Assembly (NCBI GenBank): GCA_030737835.1 | Contig: CM060851.1 | Coordinates: forward strand, 10,716,154-10,780,153 | From: Acorus gramineus | Lineage: Eukaryota; Streptophyta; Magnoliopsida; Acorales; Acoraceae | Length of the DNA stretch: 64,000 nucleotides | Direction of reading: 5' to 3' | Part shown: positions 1-10,900 of the stretch, piece by piece | Numbering within the stretch: position 1 is the first letter of the stretch | Layout of the letters: each line of letters starts with the position of its first letter | Program-made: the position numbers and the translations under genes | The notes under the pieces: model-generated | Told to the model about the DNA's origin: nothing | The model's input: the letters and a program-made list of their open reading frames with translations, nothing else | Databases searched by the model: none

Positions 1-462
1 TGTTCTATCTTGTTTATTTTTGTCTTTTTTTTATGTTTTTCTTCCATCACTTTCTCACCCCCCATCAGCCATGTTTTATTTTGACTCGATCTTCTTTTGG
101 AAATGACTTAGTCTAACTAAAAAAAAAAAACTACCTTATTTACTTGTATTTTAACTTTTGCAAACATGGAAAATGTGATGTGTTTGAATGCCTTTTTTTA
201 GTAGCCATTTCATTAGATTTTTTTAAATAGCTAAATACTGAAAATAAAATCCCTATGTATGGTGATGAAAGAAATAATAGATTAACACTATGGGTCTATG
301 ACACATCTAATTAAAAATCAAGATCATCAAATGGCTTCTTCACATTTGAATTATTACTATTAAAATGTCTTTTGAACTCCCCACGAAGATTAATTCATTT
401 GACTTCTTCAAAACTCATAATTGCATGATTAAACTAATTTTGCAACAGCCTAGTTAAAAAAA
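1..462. other. AT-rich intergenic DNA
   Basis: No reading frame of note and no recognisable element; runs of A and T and short degenerate stretches only. It lies to the left of the first MITE. Confidence 0.6.
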
Positions 463-465
463 TAA

Positions 466-956
466 GGGGACATTAATTAGTGATCACCTGTCTATTATTT
501 TTAAGTATATAGAGTTTTTCAAGTTTTTTTAGATCCCTAGGGCGGTGAAAAATTATCTTTAGGTCCCTCCAACCAGATCTTATTTAAAAATACCAAAAAT
601 GCATTCTCCTAATTATTTTAGTACATTGTTAACACTCCCTAATACATTGTTAAGTATCTCCTATACACTTCTAACACTTAGTACATCGTTAACTTTCACA
701 TAATATGCCCACTGTCCAATTATTTTGGTACACTGTAAACACTCTCTAGTATATCGTTAAGTATCTCCAATACACTGTTAATACTCTCTACTACATTGTT
801 AACTTTTACATAATTGGGTGAGAGTAGTTTTGTTATTTTTTAACAATATCCGGTTAGAGGGATCTAAAGATAATTTTTCACCGTCTTTGGGATCTAAATT
901 TTTTTTTATAAATTTCTAGGGACTTAAAATAATAAACAAGCGGTGACAGGGACCCC
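466..956. mobile_element. Tourist-like MITE (PIF/Harbinger type), 491 bp
   Basis: The two ends are long inverted repeats. The left arm (about 466-595) and the right arm (about 830-956) pair over more than 100 bp with scattered mismatches; both contain GGTGAAAAATTATCTTTAG or its complement. The ends read GGGGACA and, inverted, GGGGTCC. A TAA flanks each side (463-465 and 957-959), the 3-bp TWA target duplication typical of PIF/Harbinger elements. The middle (about 600-800) carries short degenerate repeats built on 'tacattgttaacactc'. There is no coding capacity, so it is non-autonomous. Confidence 0.72.
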
Positions 957-1427
957 TAATTAATTTTTCAAAAAATAAAAAACAGATTTCTGATCACCTG
1001 AAGTTGTAATGTTTATTCTTGTCCGCATTGCCAACATGAACCGTTAAGATTTGATTAAATAAAAAAATGGAGGTTACAATTGATTGCCAGCCAATAGTGT
1101 CTTATAGAGTATAAATTTAAATGTTTGGGCCACAATAGTGAACTACTTCAATTCCCATTTTTTCCAACCAAAGTCTATCAATTTTTTTTTTTTTTTTTGC
1201 CTGATAAGTCAATCAATGTGATGCACTGTCTAATTTTTTCCGCAGTACACAACCAATTCGGTGAACAGTGCTGCTACCTGGGCCCAGAAATTAGACTCCA
1301 TTGATGAGCCCCAATGGTGGCACTCTCCTATTGGTTCTCTGTTTGACCTTTTCAAACCATTAAAATGACAATGACATGACTACCCTTCTAGGATTTTTAA
1401 AAATTGACTCTAAGTAACTAATATTCG

Positions 1428-1531
1428 TAACAGAATCCCCAAAAAAGGGGGATCATTGAATCCTCTCCCCCATCATTAATTCTTGTAACAGAATCCTAAA
1501 AAGGGGGGGGGATCATTGAATCCTCTCCCCC
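1428..1531. repeat. Tandem duplication, 58-bp period
   Basis: Two adjacent copies, beginning at 1428 and 1486, share 'taacagaatcc', an A/G run and 'gatcattgaatcctctcccc'. The copies differ mainly in the length of the G run. Confidence 0.8.
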
Positions 1532-1869
1532 GACTACACATATTAAAAAAAAAATTTAAAACTTATGGTTTCCAAATTGGGCAAAACCATTAAAACCAAA
1601 AAAAAAAAAAAAATTGACTATGAAGAGTTCATATCATCTGATTCCTTTCCCCAAACAGATCGTCAACAATGACGAAAAAAAATGTTAGATTTCTTGTCAC
1701 AATCGAAACTTCACCGTCGCGGTTTTTTTTTTGGGGGGCGATATAAACAGATCAATTTAGATTAATTTTTTGCACTTCTTATAAGACGAAATATCTGGTT
1801 TTCAAAATTAAATATGAAAAGATTCCTTTCCGTTTTCTGGTTTCCTGTTAATCTAATTGAATCTGAAAT

Positions 1870-2015
1870 CCATTTGAAAAATCAGTGTTTCAGATACGTG
1901 CATCTGAAATCTAAAAAAATATTGGTTTGAAATCAATGTTTCAGATACATCTGAAATCTAAAAAAAGATTGGTTTGAAATCAGTGTTTTAGATACATGTA
2001 TCTGAATCCAAACAA
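1870..2015. repeat. Imperfect tandem repeats with 'cagatacatgtatctga' motif
   Basis: Three degenerate units of about 50-60 bp, each with 'gaaatcagtgttt(c/t)agata' followed by 'atctgaaatctaaaaa'. The core 'agatacatgtatct' is itself palindromic. No function is evident. Confidence 0.6.
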
Positions 2016-2927
2016 AATCTGAATTTTTTTTTAAGGTTTGGAAGCATGTGCTAAATCTCTAATATATAACGAAATTGTTTCTGTTACATTGTCTTTGTCT
2101 ACCAGTGTATCTAGATTAAAGGAAAAAAATTGACATTTTTCAATTGTTTTAGGGTTTCTCGTGTACACAGTTCATTTTCTGAGGAAAGAAAAAAAACTGA
2201 TGAACGAATACATAAGTCAACGACATGTATCTGAAAATGTATATAATATGCAATCGTTTCTTAATTCAGTGAAACAAAATCTGATTGAATGAGCAATTGA
2301 AAATAACCAAATGAAATGTTTGAAATGTCATATAAATGTAGATCATGTATTATTATCTTATATTTGATAATTAGAATATATTGGTTTGATGAAAATATCT
2401 TAATGTTTTTGTGAACAATGTATGTATCTGAATCTTATCATTTGAAAACCTGTTAACCAAATATATCTGAATCTGAAGCAATTATGTAGAAACAGAGATC
2501 CCATTAGTCACATTACATGCTATTAAGAAGTTGTATGTGTCGTGAATCAAAATGTATAGTGTATTAATATCTTCAAACTTATAATTTGGAATACTCAAAT
2601 GTATATGAGATGTTGTACTCATGTTCTATAAAACATATCTAAATCCCTTGATGAAAATGTCTTTCGTTTGGAAACACAGATTGAAAAGTAGCTTTTGGAA
2701 TAAAGCTGATTTTTAAGATGATTTTTTACCTTGACTTTTTTAGGATGTTTTTTTTTAATTCAGGAATTAATATTTGAAAGGTGTTTAATGTTTGGCAGAG
2801 AAAGATGCTTTTCAATTCAAAAATTCGATTCCGACCAAAAAGAGTTGTTTTTGAGCTTTTCAAAACACAGATTTCGAGGGAAAAATTAAAAGGCATCTAG
2901 CTTCTGATTCTGTAAAAAACTGCTCTG

Positions 2928-2998
2928 TTTGGCTGCACGATTTTAGCTTTTAAGCTTTTTAAAAAGCAAAAGCGCACCCAAACGCGCAACCAAACGGG
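2928..2998. repeat. Foldback hairpin with MITE-like ends
   Basis: 'ctgtttggctgcacga' on the left pairs loosely with the complement of 'cgcgcaaccaaacggg' on the right, around a core 'agctttttaaaaagc'. The end sequence resembles the MITE at 5681-5905 (gtttggttgcgcga), so this may be a remnant of the same group. No target duplication was seen. Confidence 0.4.
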
Positions 2999-4689
2999 TT
3001 AATGTTTTTGTAAACACTTTGTGTATCTGAATCAACTGTATATGAAATTGTTGTATAAAACATGTTGATCAACCATGTTGATCAACTTGTTTCTAAAGCT
3101 TCACGGTAGCTTCTTTTGTTGCCGCGATTTCCACATCTTAAAAAACAAGTTGCATCTCGTATACATTTTGCTGACCAGCCACAACAAACAATTCATTCGG
3201 CAAACTGGTTTCCACAGAACATGAGTCGTCCAAATGAATTGAGTTTTCGCATGTGTTCTCCATAAAATCACCATCACTGCCTAGTGAAAAATCAGAACAT
3301 CAATCACATATTATCAAATTAAGATACAGTAATGTATCTGAAAATCCAAATGTACAATTATGGTCTACATGCTACTGAGCACTGCACAGAAAATTCATAA
3401 AAGGTCTTCAAAATACCAACAATAAGCAATTAGATATTAATCAGCTATACATTAATTAAATCCATGGAAATATAAATAACAACCTTCAAAATGGGCTGGA
3501 TATCAAATTCAGATATAGGTGTATCTGGAATTTGAATTATCAAATACACATTCCATACAAGTGAATGTGCACTGTATTTGAAAATCTTAAATTTGAATGA
3601 GTCGAATAATGCTGATACAAAGCTAAAAAATATCATGAATGACACATTATGCATAATTATACACAAACACACAATCATAAAACGATTGTACAGATCATAC
3701 CTGGTACACAACAATGCATATAAATCAAGATACATGCCATGTATCTGAATTTAAAATTAAATTCAGATTCAATACATGTATATGATGATTCAAAGGAATA
3801 ACAAAAAATCAAAATCAACATAATTTATTCAGATCGAAAAAGGACTAGCCTGAATGGATCGCCATTGTTTGCCCCACAAACTAGTCACAAATAAAACTAA
3901 ATGAATCAAATTCTTCTCTTCTCCACCGATCGAACTGAAACAAAAATAAAATTCGATGTTTGTTTTCAAATCCATCTGAAAACTAAAAAATCGCAAAATA
4001 TTGTAATTTTTGGGATCCGAAAAAACCTAACCTGAATGTATCAATTTTTGTTTGCACCAGAATCAGATCGCACAGAAAAAAAAATCGTGAATTCACCTCG
4101 TATACACCAACCAGATCTGAATAAAAAATGAAATTCATATTTGTTTTCCTATCAGCCGATCATTCACAAATCAGAAATGGAGAATCATAAATTTTTTAGA
4201 CGTCAAATTGAAAACAAATATTCAAAAACAGAAAGATATCACAAATCATAACTACCTCGGTATTAATGGGGGCGGTTATGGAATACTAAAATGATTAATT
4301 AGGGAGGGGGGCAAAATAGGTATTTCAAACTTGCCACCTCATGGGGCTTGGGATGGGGTTTATCAATTGAGGCATAAAAATCATTATTGTTCGGTGAAAT
4401 ATACATATTTATCCTTTTTTTTAGGATAATGTTACATACAACTCTGTTTCCAACCTCGATTACAATCTACATGTGTTTTGAATTTTTTAAAAATAGTATG
4501 CTACATTCAATGAGGTATATGCTTTTATAAAAAATGAAGCATATACTCCAATGAATTGCATGAATGTATTTATTCAAAACGTAAAAAATTTCTATCCGAA
4601 GCTTATACCTCGCTAATGTGAGTATATATTCTATTAATTTTCTATTGAAACATATGAGATTGGAATTAGAGTTGAAAAAAATGGGTGAA

Positions 4690-5100
4690 ACACTCTTTTT
4701 TTATATTTTTATTGTGATGGTGATGTTCTGTGAATTATGACAATTAATCATTCATTTGAGTCCAGACCTCTATGGCAAAATCACATAGAAACATGTGACA
4801 GCCAATCAGAGGCTATCACGTAAGTAGTGTAATTTTTTTTTTCAACTCTTACTGATAAGAGTAGTTTGAATTTTGAATTTTTTTTCTTCTCTTTTTTAAT
4901 TAACTGTAGAGAAACCTCTACGTGACATCCATTCATCGGCTGTCACAAAGATCTTATTTTGTCCTACTACAAAGGATCCCAACACATTTATTTGGGGACA
5001 CTTTTAGAGTTACGTTCTTACATTGCATTTTCATTGTAGTCTTCTATGCTGTCCCACCGCCGGCCAACTTAATTATGAACAACTTTGATGTATCAAAAAC
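4690..5100. repeat. Diverged copy of the DNA upstream of the BRL gene at 61.55-61.68 kb
   Basis: Two blocks match: 'gttctgtgaattatgacaa' (about 4725) with 'gttttgtgaattttgacaa' (about 61565), and 'ttcttacattgcattttcat' (about 5018) with 'ttcttacattgcattctcat' (about 61618). 'tgtagtctt' and a downstream 'gtatcaaa' are also shared. Here the blocks are separated by about 240 bp that contain a foldback element absent from the other copy. No LRR gene lies beside this copy, so it may be a dispersed repeat rather than a promoter. Confidence 0.6.
4794..4947. mobile_element. Foldback/MITE-like insertion, about 154 bp
   Basis: 'tgtgacagccaatcagaggc' at the left (4794 on) and the complement of the right end (to 4947, 'ggctgtcaca') form a roughly 29-bp imperfect inverted repeat that also includes 'cacgta' on both arms. 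It lies exactly where the otherwise matching sequence at 61.6 kb has no insert, which supports it being an insertion. No ORF. Confidence 0.55.
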
Positions 5101-5148
5101 ACGAAGTTAGAGGTAGGTGATGTATGTGTATCATGAGTTCTTCATTTA

Positions 5149-5404
5149 ACATGTGCACATATGCATCATAAAAGAAGAATTCAAAAAGTGCTAGTCATGG
5201 ATATTCTCTCCATGTTAAATGAAATTAAATTGGTTTTTTTTTATTTTTATTTTTTCATTTCTTGGAGGACCATCCTAACATGTGCACATATGCATCATAA
5301 AAGAAGAATTTAAAAAGTGCTAGTCATGGATATTCTCTCCATGTTAAATGAAATTAAATTAGTTTTTTTTTATTTTTATTTTTTCATTTCTTGGAGGACC
5401 ATCC
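5149..5404. repeat. Tandem duplication, 129-bp period
   Basis: Two near-identical copies start at 5151 and 5280 with 'atgtgcacatatgcatcata' and end with 'cttggaggaccatcc'. Only a few single differences are visible, so the duplication is fairly recent. Confidence 0.9.
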
Positions 5405-5677
5405 ATGATTTGATGAAATACAAGGCACATAAAGAGAGGATTGCAGTGTCATCATTCTGAACGGGTCGATGATTAGTGATGAACCCCTGAATAGATGAAT
5501 GAATAGATATCTCCTATATCTATTTGGGACTGTCTGCGACTGAGTGTCTAGAAAGCGAGAAAAAATACGCGTTCAACACTATGATCAAGCATCAAACGCT
5601 AACGTCGTTTTTTTTGTTTGTTTCGGAGGTGGTGTTCCAGAGCAAACTCAGGCCCAATGCTGTTCCAAACTTAAGAT
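5405..5677. other. Non-coding gap
   Basis: Nothing recognised. Two overlapping plus-strand frames of about 80 codons begin here and run into the MITE; they have no family resemblance. Confidence 0.5.
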
Positions 5678-5680
5678 TAA

Positions 5681-5905
5681 GGGTGCGTTTGGTTGCGCGA
5701 TTGCGCTGCGATTGCAGGAAGCTGCGTTTACAATCGTGCAACCAAACAGTTTTACTGTAGCAGTTTCATGCACACAGATTTCAGACAAATAATGCTCAAA
5801 AGCTGCGATTTCAAAAAGCTGAGAAAGTGAGCTTCCTGCAGAATCAGTTTTGCAATCGCAGATTCCTGCTGAATCAGTTTTACAATCGCGCAACCAAACA
5901 CACCC
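5681..5905. mobile_element. Tourist-like MITE, 225 bp
   Basis: Terminal inverted repeats of 23 bp match with one mismatch: the left starts GGGTGCGTTTGGTTGCGCGA and the right, inverted, starts GGGTGTGTTTGGTTGCGCGA. TAA flanks both ends (5678-5680 and 5906-5908), the PIF/Harbinger target duplication. The inside is rich in 'caatcgca' and 'ctgcag' units that fold on themselves. No transposase is present. Confidence 0.85.
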
Positions 5906-5908
5906 TAA

Positions 5909-6301
5909 ACCATCTAGTATTACTGAAGGCCTGGTTGGACGGATTCAAATGAAGGGACACCTAGGCCAGTTGATTTAACTGGAATTGTAGTCATATTAAA
6001 ATTTAATGTCAAATTTGATTACCATCTCCTTCTACCCTGGTCAATCTGATACGTACGATGCTCTCAGGTTTTGTTTTTTTCCCTTTTTTTTTTTTCCTTC
6101 TTCAGATAGAATCTTCATGAGCACATGCCTGGAATTTTGAGTGGTTACTCTAGTCAACTGGGGAAAAAAAGCTTTCACTGGAAGGTTTAGATAAGAGGGT
6201 CTTTGTTTGTAATTGAAGACCACATGAGAGACTTGATCATGGCATACAAAGTGCCATTTAGGACAGAGACACGGTTCTAGAAATTGACCTGGTCAGTAGG
6301 C

Positions 6302-6351
<50 letters not shown>

Positions 6352-6461
6352 TTTCTTTCATGAACTCTGATATGGCAAATGACAGGAACATGTGAAGCAA
6401 GTGATGTGATCATTGCATAAAACTGAAAAGATGTTCTACTATTTGGGAAATAATATGGGAA
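5909..6461. other. Intergenic DNA with a (CT)n(TA)n microsatellite
   Basis: No gene is seen. A compound microsatellite, CT then TA, occupies about 6301-6343 and is followed by a T run. The stretch ends at the target duplication of the LINE. Confidence 0.7.
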
Positions 6462-6470
6462 ATATCATTG
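6462..6470. repeat. LINE target-site duplication, 3' side
   Basis: ATATCATTG, directly next to the LINE poly(A) tail (seen here as a T run). The same nine bases occur at 19995-20003 beside the other end of the LINE. Confidence 0.85.
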
Positions 6471-7759
6471 TTTTTTTTTAATTTTATTGGTGATCAAAAA
6501 GTTGTATTACTATGAATTTTTTACAAAATCACAATCCTTTACATAAGCCTTTACAAATAACAAAATGGAGTTAGAGGGGCTAAAGATGTCTTAAAGAAAG
6601 AACATCCCCTTGACCCTCAACAACCCCTATTTTCATTGAAAATCAAGGAGCCTTGTCAATGGCTACTTGACACGTTTATATCCAGTCGCTTGCCTATCCT
6701 TTTCAATTGCTTCTGCGAGTTCGTTCCATAGCTGACCAGGGAGAAAAATAGATTCCCCCCTCATAGATTCAAAGGCAGCAAGGATGTCAGCTGGTGAGTT
6801 TCCTTCCCTGTGTATATGTGTGGCCTTCCAGTCTTCCAATTGATCAAGATACGGGTGAATGTTTCGTAGAGATCGGATGGCAGTCCAGGGAGTATTACCT
6901 CGCCCATTCAACCAGGCCAGGGCAGTGGTAGAATCACATTCAATCCATAATTTGTGAGCGCAAATTGAACTTCCTAGCAAAACACCTTGCTCTATCGCTT
7001 TAAGCTCAAGGAGATTAATGGATGGAAGATCCAGTCTCCCCGCCAAGCTAGTGATATAATCACCATTGGAGTTTCTAATGAGCGCCCCATAGCCCCCTGG
7101 ATCATCTGCAAGAGAGCCATCCGTGTTGAGTTTCAGCCATCCATCCACCGGGTGCAACCAAGTTACAATGGAGGTGGACTTCTTCTTCACAGTTGTTTGA
7201 ACACCAAAGGCATCCACAATCTTGGAAATATATGGGGAGAGAGCAGAGTGGAAGACCTTATTAAGGGTCCTAAGCTTTATACTTTCCTTGATTCTGTGCA
7301 GGATAAGCATTTTATGTTGATTTTTTCCAGAGAAAATGCGATTGTTCCTCTCAGTTCAGAGAAACCAGAATGTTGTAGAAGTTATAATAAAGGCAAGTTC
7401 TTTCTTGAATGGGTCAGTAAGAGTTGCTGTCAGCCAGGCAGGGAAAAGATCAAGCCCACTGGGAAACTTAGAACGGATGGTGAGATCTCGAAAGAGCTTA
7501 CTCCAAATAAATCTGGAGTAAGTGCAGCCAAGGAACAAATGATCTGCATCTTCTGTTCCTGCTACACACAAATGACAATTAATAGTTTGAATTAGCCCCC
7601 TCCTTTGAAGGCGGACCAGTGTTGGGAACTTGTTTAAATATGCCTGCCATACACAAAGGCTGTGTTTAGGAGTTTGTAAAGGGTGCCACAGCCACTTGGC
7701 CCAAGGCTGTAATTCACTCCGATCTCGAACTGCTTTCCAAGCTTCGGTTAAGCTTAATT
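6471..7759 (-). mobile_element. LINE (plant L1-like), 3' part: zinc-binding region, RNase H, 3' UTR and poly(A)
   Basis: On the minus strand the frame at 7769-7356 is a reverse-transcriptase zinc-binding domain (LSLTEAWKAVR, then C-x2-C ... H-x4-C in 'CHLCVAGTEDADHLFLGC'). The frame at 7310-6663 is the C-terminal RNase H of plant non-LTR elements. Its acidic catalytic residues are visible in NTDGS, LLELKAIEQG, IECDSTTAL and NSPAD. A stop at 6663 is followed by about 190 bp of 3' UTR and an A tail (T run, 6471-6481). The two domains lie in different frames, so the element is dead. The 5' part of the same LINE is at 17702-19994. About 60-90 codons between the 'DPWI' and 'LSLTEAW' motifs are absent at the split point. 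Confidence 0.88.
6663..7310 (-). pseudogene. LINE RNase H domain fragment
   Basis: This 215-codon frame carries a full RNase H fold: GWLKLNTDGS with the first Asp, an ELKAIEQG helix, ECDS, and the late HREGNSPAD motif. In plant LINEs this domain closes the ORF2 protein and removes the RNA strand after reverse transcription. Here it is cut off from the rest of ORF2 by a frame change near 7310-7356. It is a remnant, not a host RNase H; the flanking zinc-binding region and the A tail show that. Confidence 0.85.
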
Positions 7760-7979
7760 TCCTACCCAAGCTTTAATCCCATAACAAGGGATCCAACAAC
7801 TGACCCTAACCAGTCGACCCAGTCGCCAACTTAAGGGTGGGTCCAGGGGGTCACGTCCACGTCAACGGATGCGAGGAGGCATGTCAGCAACCTAAGATAA
7901 CTTCTGAAACAAGAGTACTCAGATGACAATCCTACGACTCATCATCTATACGACTAGACTTAGGCTCTGACAGGACCAG

Positions 7980-7991
7980 GCTCTGATACCA
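7980..7991 (-). promoter_or_regulatory. Primer-binding site, initiator-Met tRNA type (extra copy)
   Basis: The complement reads TGGTATCAGAGC, the usual plant initiator-methionine tRNA primer site, five bases inside the LTR edge at 7997. It belongs to the leftover internal start at 7760-7996. Confidence 0.85.
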
Positions 7992-7996
7992 ACTTT

Positions 7997-10900
7997 TGTC
8001 ACGCCCCAGGGCGGTCGTCCCCGAGACGTGGCAATAATAAAATATCAGCTATCAATACCTGAGGTCAATAAAGACTCCAACAACAACACACAAGGTGGCA
8101 AAGCAAGATAATGATAACTGACTGAAAAGAGGAAGCATAATATATAAACAATGTCTGTAAATCAAAAACATTATTACAGACTCGAATACACAATCACTGT
8201 CCCGTGAGAGCCATGTCTAGACCAAAGAAAATACAACCTGTGCCACATGCACGATTTACAATACATACAATGACTCTAGGACTGCTGACAGCCTCGCACT
8301 CGCCATCCGCCGGAAGAACGCTCCACGCCCATAAGACCACGCCACAGGAAAGCTCCAGCTCCACGCCCAACACTGCCCTGAAAAGAAACAGTCTGCGAGG
8401 GGTGAGCTACAAGCTCAGTGAGTGGCTGGAAACCAATCACCATACAACAGTTCAATACATAAACCATTCCCTTTCAAGGTAAACATGGGTGGAAACCCAT
8501 GGATAACTGGGTCACGCGGCGGCGCAACCAACCTCACCCTCACCCTCACTCCCGGAGGAAGACTCTTGGGACTTTTGGGGAGAGACCATACCGTTGGTCG
8601 AGGAGACCCGGGATTACTGGTCCACACAACACTACTGGAACATCTACATCGGGATTACTGCCCAACGATGTCTTTGAACATCGATACACAACCGGACCCA
8701 ACAACTATGGGAACGGACGAACAACGAATGGGTCACGCGGCGATGTGTCTTCACCTCATCCTCACCCTCACCCCTTAGAGGTGACATAGGACTTTTGGAA
8801 GAGACTTAGACTGCTCTACACCCTTGGTCCACCGGTAGCCCTTTCCCCCGCGTAGCCTCTACCTGGTATACTCCCACGATCAGTACGCTTCCGAACGCAT
8901 CGGTGGTACCTACGGATGGGAGCCCTCTGTCAGGACAGCTTTCCCAACGCCGGGGAGTTCCTACATCGGATCCAACGAAGGGGAGAACGATTCCACGCTC
9001 GCAATATCATTCGTTAGCCCTCTCCCGGGTAGCCTCTACCTGGTATACTCCCACGATCAGTACGCTCCCGAATGCATCGGTGGTACCTACGGATGGGAGC
9101 CCTCTGTCAGGATAGCTACAACCCAGGCCTCTTCAACACGGACGACATTGGAAGTAAACATTCCATGTTCGCAAAGCGAACCCAATGGAAAAACAACTAC
9201 TCTCGATAATCACTTATCGAGATATCGAATACTACTGTACTCCCACACCGTTGCGTCGCTCAGACACAATGGGGGGTTGCCTCTGCTCTCACGTAGAAAT
9301 AATCCCATAAGCTAATGAATTGTCCTGAATTCCAAACGAGTGCATCGCTCGGATGCACGGGGCGATTACATCGCTAGCGCTCTAACTAATGAGGTACAAC
9401 CCGACAGCGGGTCATACCCACGCCTATTTCAGATAGGCCTATCAGTTTTTAACATGCGCATATAAATATATCCAGCTATGTGCATGAACCATATGCACAA
9501 ATCATCTAATAATTATAGGGACACTCCCTAACATGGATTTACATCATAATAAATCATACAACATGCATACATGGTCATTAATCACAAGGCCTAACTTAAG
9601 CATGCGTTGGACATCGCCAACTTAAAAGAAAGGGTCAAGCGCGATCTCGCGCACTAACAGGTGCATGCCAATATTCCAAACGAACCTGAGTCGAGTAGGA
9701 AATCGCATCTACTTACTCAGTTCGTTCAGAGGGAGAGGGCGAGAGAGATCATCATCTCATGAAGCTGGTCATAGCTTTGCCCTATTAGCATGGGCGCAAC
9801 AGCTACACCACGCCCTCGAGTCTTATCGCAAGGGAATATTAGGCAGGTGCCCGTTATTAACCCAGACTTAATCATACTGTATATTCCCATTAATATGGTG
9901 GGAGTAGTATTACAATACCACCTAAGACATGTCATATTCTATATACCCATACACATTTACAACATACATGCCCATACTAGAGGGGCTCATGCAACACAAT
10001 CATTCATACATGAATACAATACATGTATATAAGCCTAGCATGCAAGATATCTACATATTATAGCTTAAGCATGGCCATACTACTTATCTACACAAGTAGT
10101 ATAGCTAGGGGGCCCCATCGATGCGCGACGCGCGACTACGCGCGTCGAGCGCATCCTGAGAGGGGGGGGGGGGGGGATTGGATCGAACCACTCACCATTA
10201 CCCGGGACCTCGCGCATCCCATCTGATGAGATCTGCAGGGTAAGGGCATCAAATTTGGTGAGTAACATCACAATTTAACACTTAGAAATCATTAGAAATA
10301 CCAAAGACTTAGACATGCACGCATACGGGCTTGCACGCATGCGAGCACGCGCGTACGCACGCATGCCCGGGTGCCCCAGCACCTACCCGAGCCCCTGGGC
10401 AGCCCCACGCATGCCCCAGCACGCGCACGCGCGCGCGCGCACTGGGGCCCAACCACGCACCCAGGCACATGCCCAGGCGCACTGCCCCGCGCGCGCGCGC
10501 ACGCCCAGCGCGCACCCCCGCTCGCGCTAGCGCCCGCGCGCCCACTCCGCGCGCACCCACGCGCTCGCGTGCACGCGCCCGCGCGTCTGCGCGCCCGCCT
10601 GCGCCTGCCAGCGCCCTCCTGCGCGCGCGCCTGCGCGCGCACGCGCGCAGACAGCCCCCAGCGCGCGCCCAGCCTTCCCTAACCCCTTTTTAACCCCTTT
10701 TAACCCCTCCTCCACACTTCTCACTCACCCTAAACCAATTACCTAGCATGCATGACCTCCCCACAACCCCCTAAGCCATGAAAAATCAAGAAAAGAAGGG
10801 GAAGAGCTCACCTTGGGAGGGGGAATGAAAGGGGGAGATTCGGGGGCCCTCGATGCACCCGCGACCACCTCAACCACCACCACCACTACCACCACCTCCA

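Larger units (their letters stand above)
1285..4380. other. AT-rich non-coding stretch, possibly a TIR-bounded element
   Basis: About 3.1 kb with no credible gene. The left end (about 1290-1325, 'attgatgagccccaatggtggca') resembles the complement of the right end (about 4335-4373, 'tgccacctcatggggc' followed by 'ggtttatcaat'), so the stretch may be a degenerate DNA transposon, perhaps MULE-like. I found no clean target duplication. The motif 'gtatctga' and its complement recur many times between 1.85 and 4.1 kb. A 96-aa minus-strand frame at 3445-3735 has no family resemblance and is treated as chance. Confidence 0.3.

Noticed and set aside
3445-3735. 96-codon minus-strand frame with hydrophobic stretches
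   Set aside because: AT-rich DNA yields Phe/Ile/Leu-rich frames by chance. No signal, neighbour or family supports a membrane protein.
6987-7595. 202-codon plus-strand frame
   Set aside because: Opposite-strand shadow of the LINE RNase H and zinc-binding domains.
8422-8789. 118- and 96-codon frames repeated almost unchanged at 14733-15100, 49843-50245 and 56281-56690
   Set aside because: Their conservation comes from LTR copy similarity. They consist of translated TCACCCTCACCC repeats, are open on both strands, and have no family resemblance.
8491-8790. TCACCCTCACCC runs considered as telomere-like repeats
   Set aside because: Plant telomere repeat is CCCTAAA. These are short LTR-internal repeats present in all family members.
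8853-9114. Regularly spaced repeats in the LTR considered as a CRISPR-like array
   Set aside because: Only two units of about 173 bp with no spacer variety, in a eukaryotic LTR.
10292-10724. Several overlapping reading frames of 60-120 codons, rich in Ala, Arg and Pro, on both strands (also at 16483-16854, 27426-28080 and 37598-38538)
   Set aside because: All lie in the CpG-rich LTR tract, where stop codons are rare in every frame. They have no domain and differ between LTR copies.
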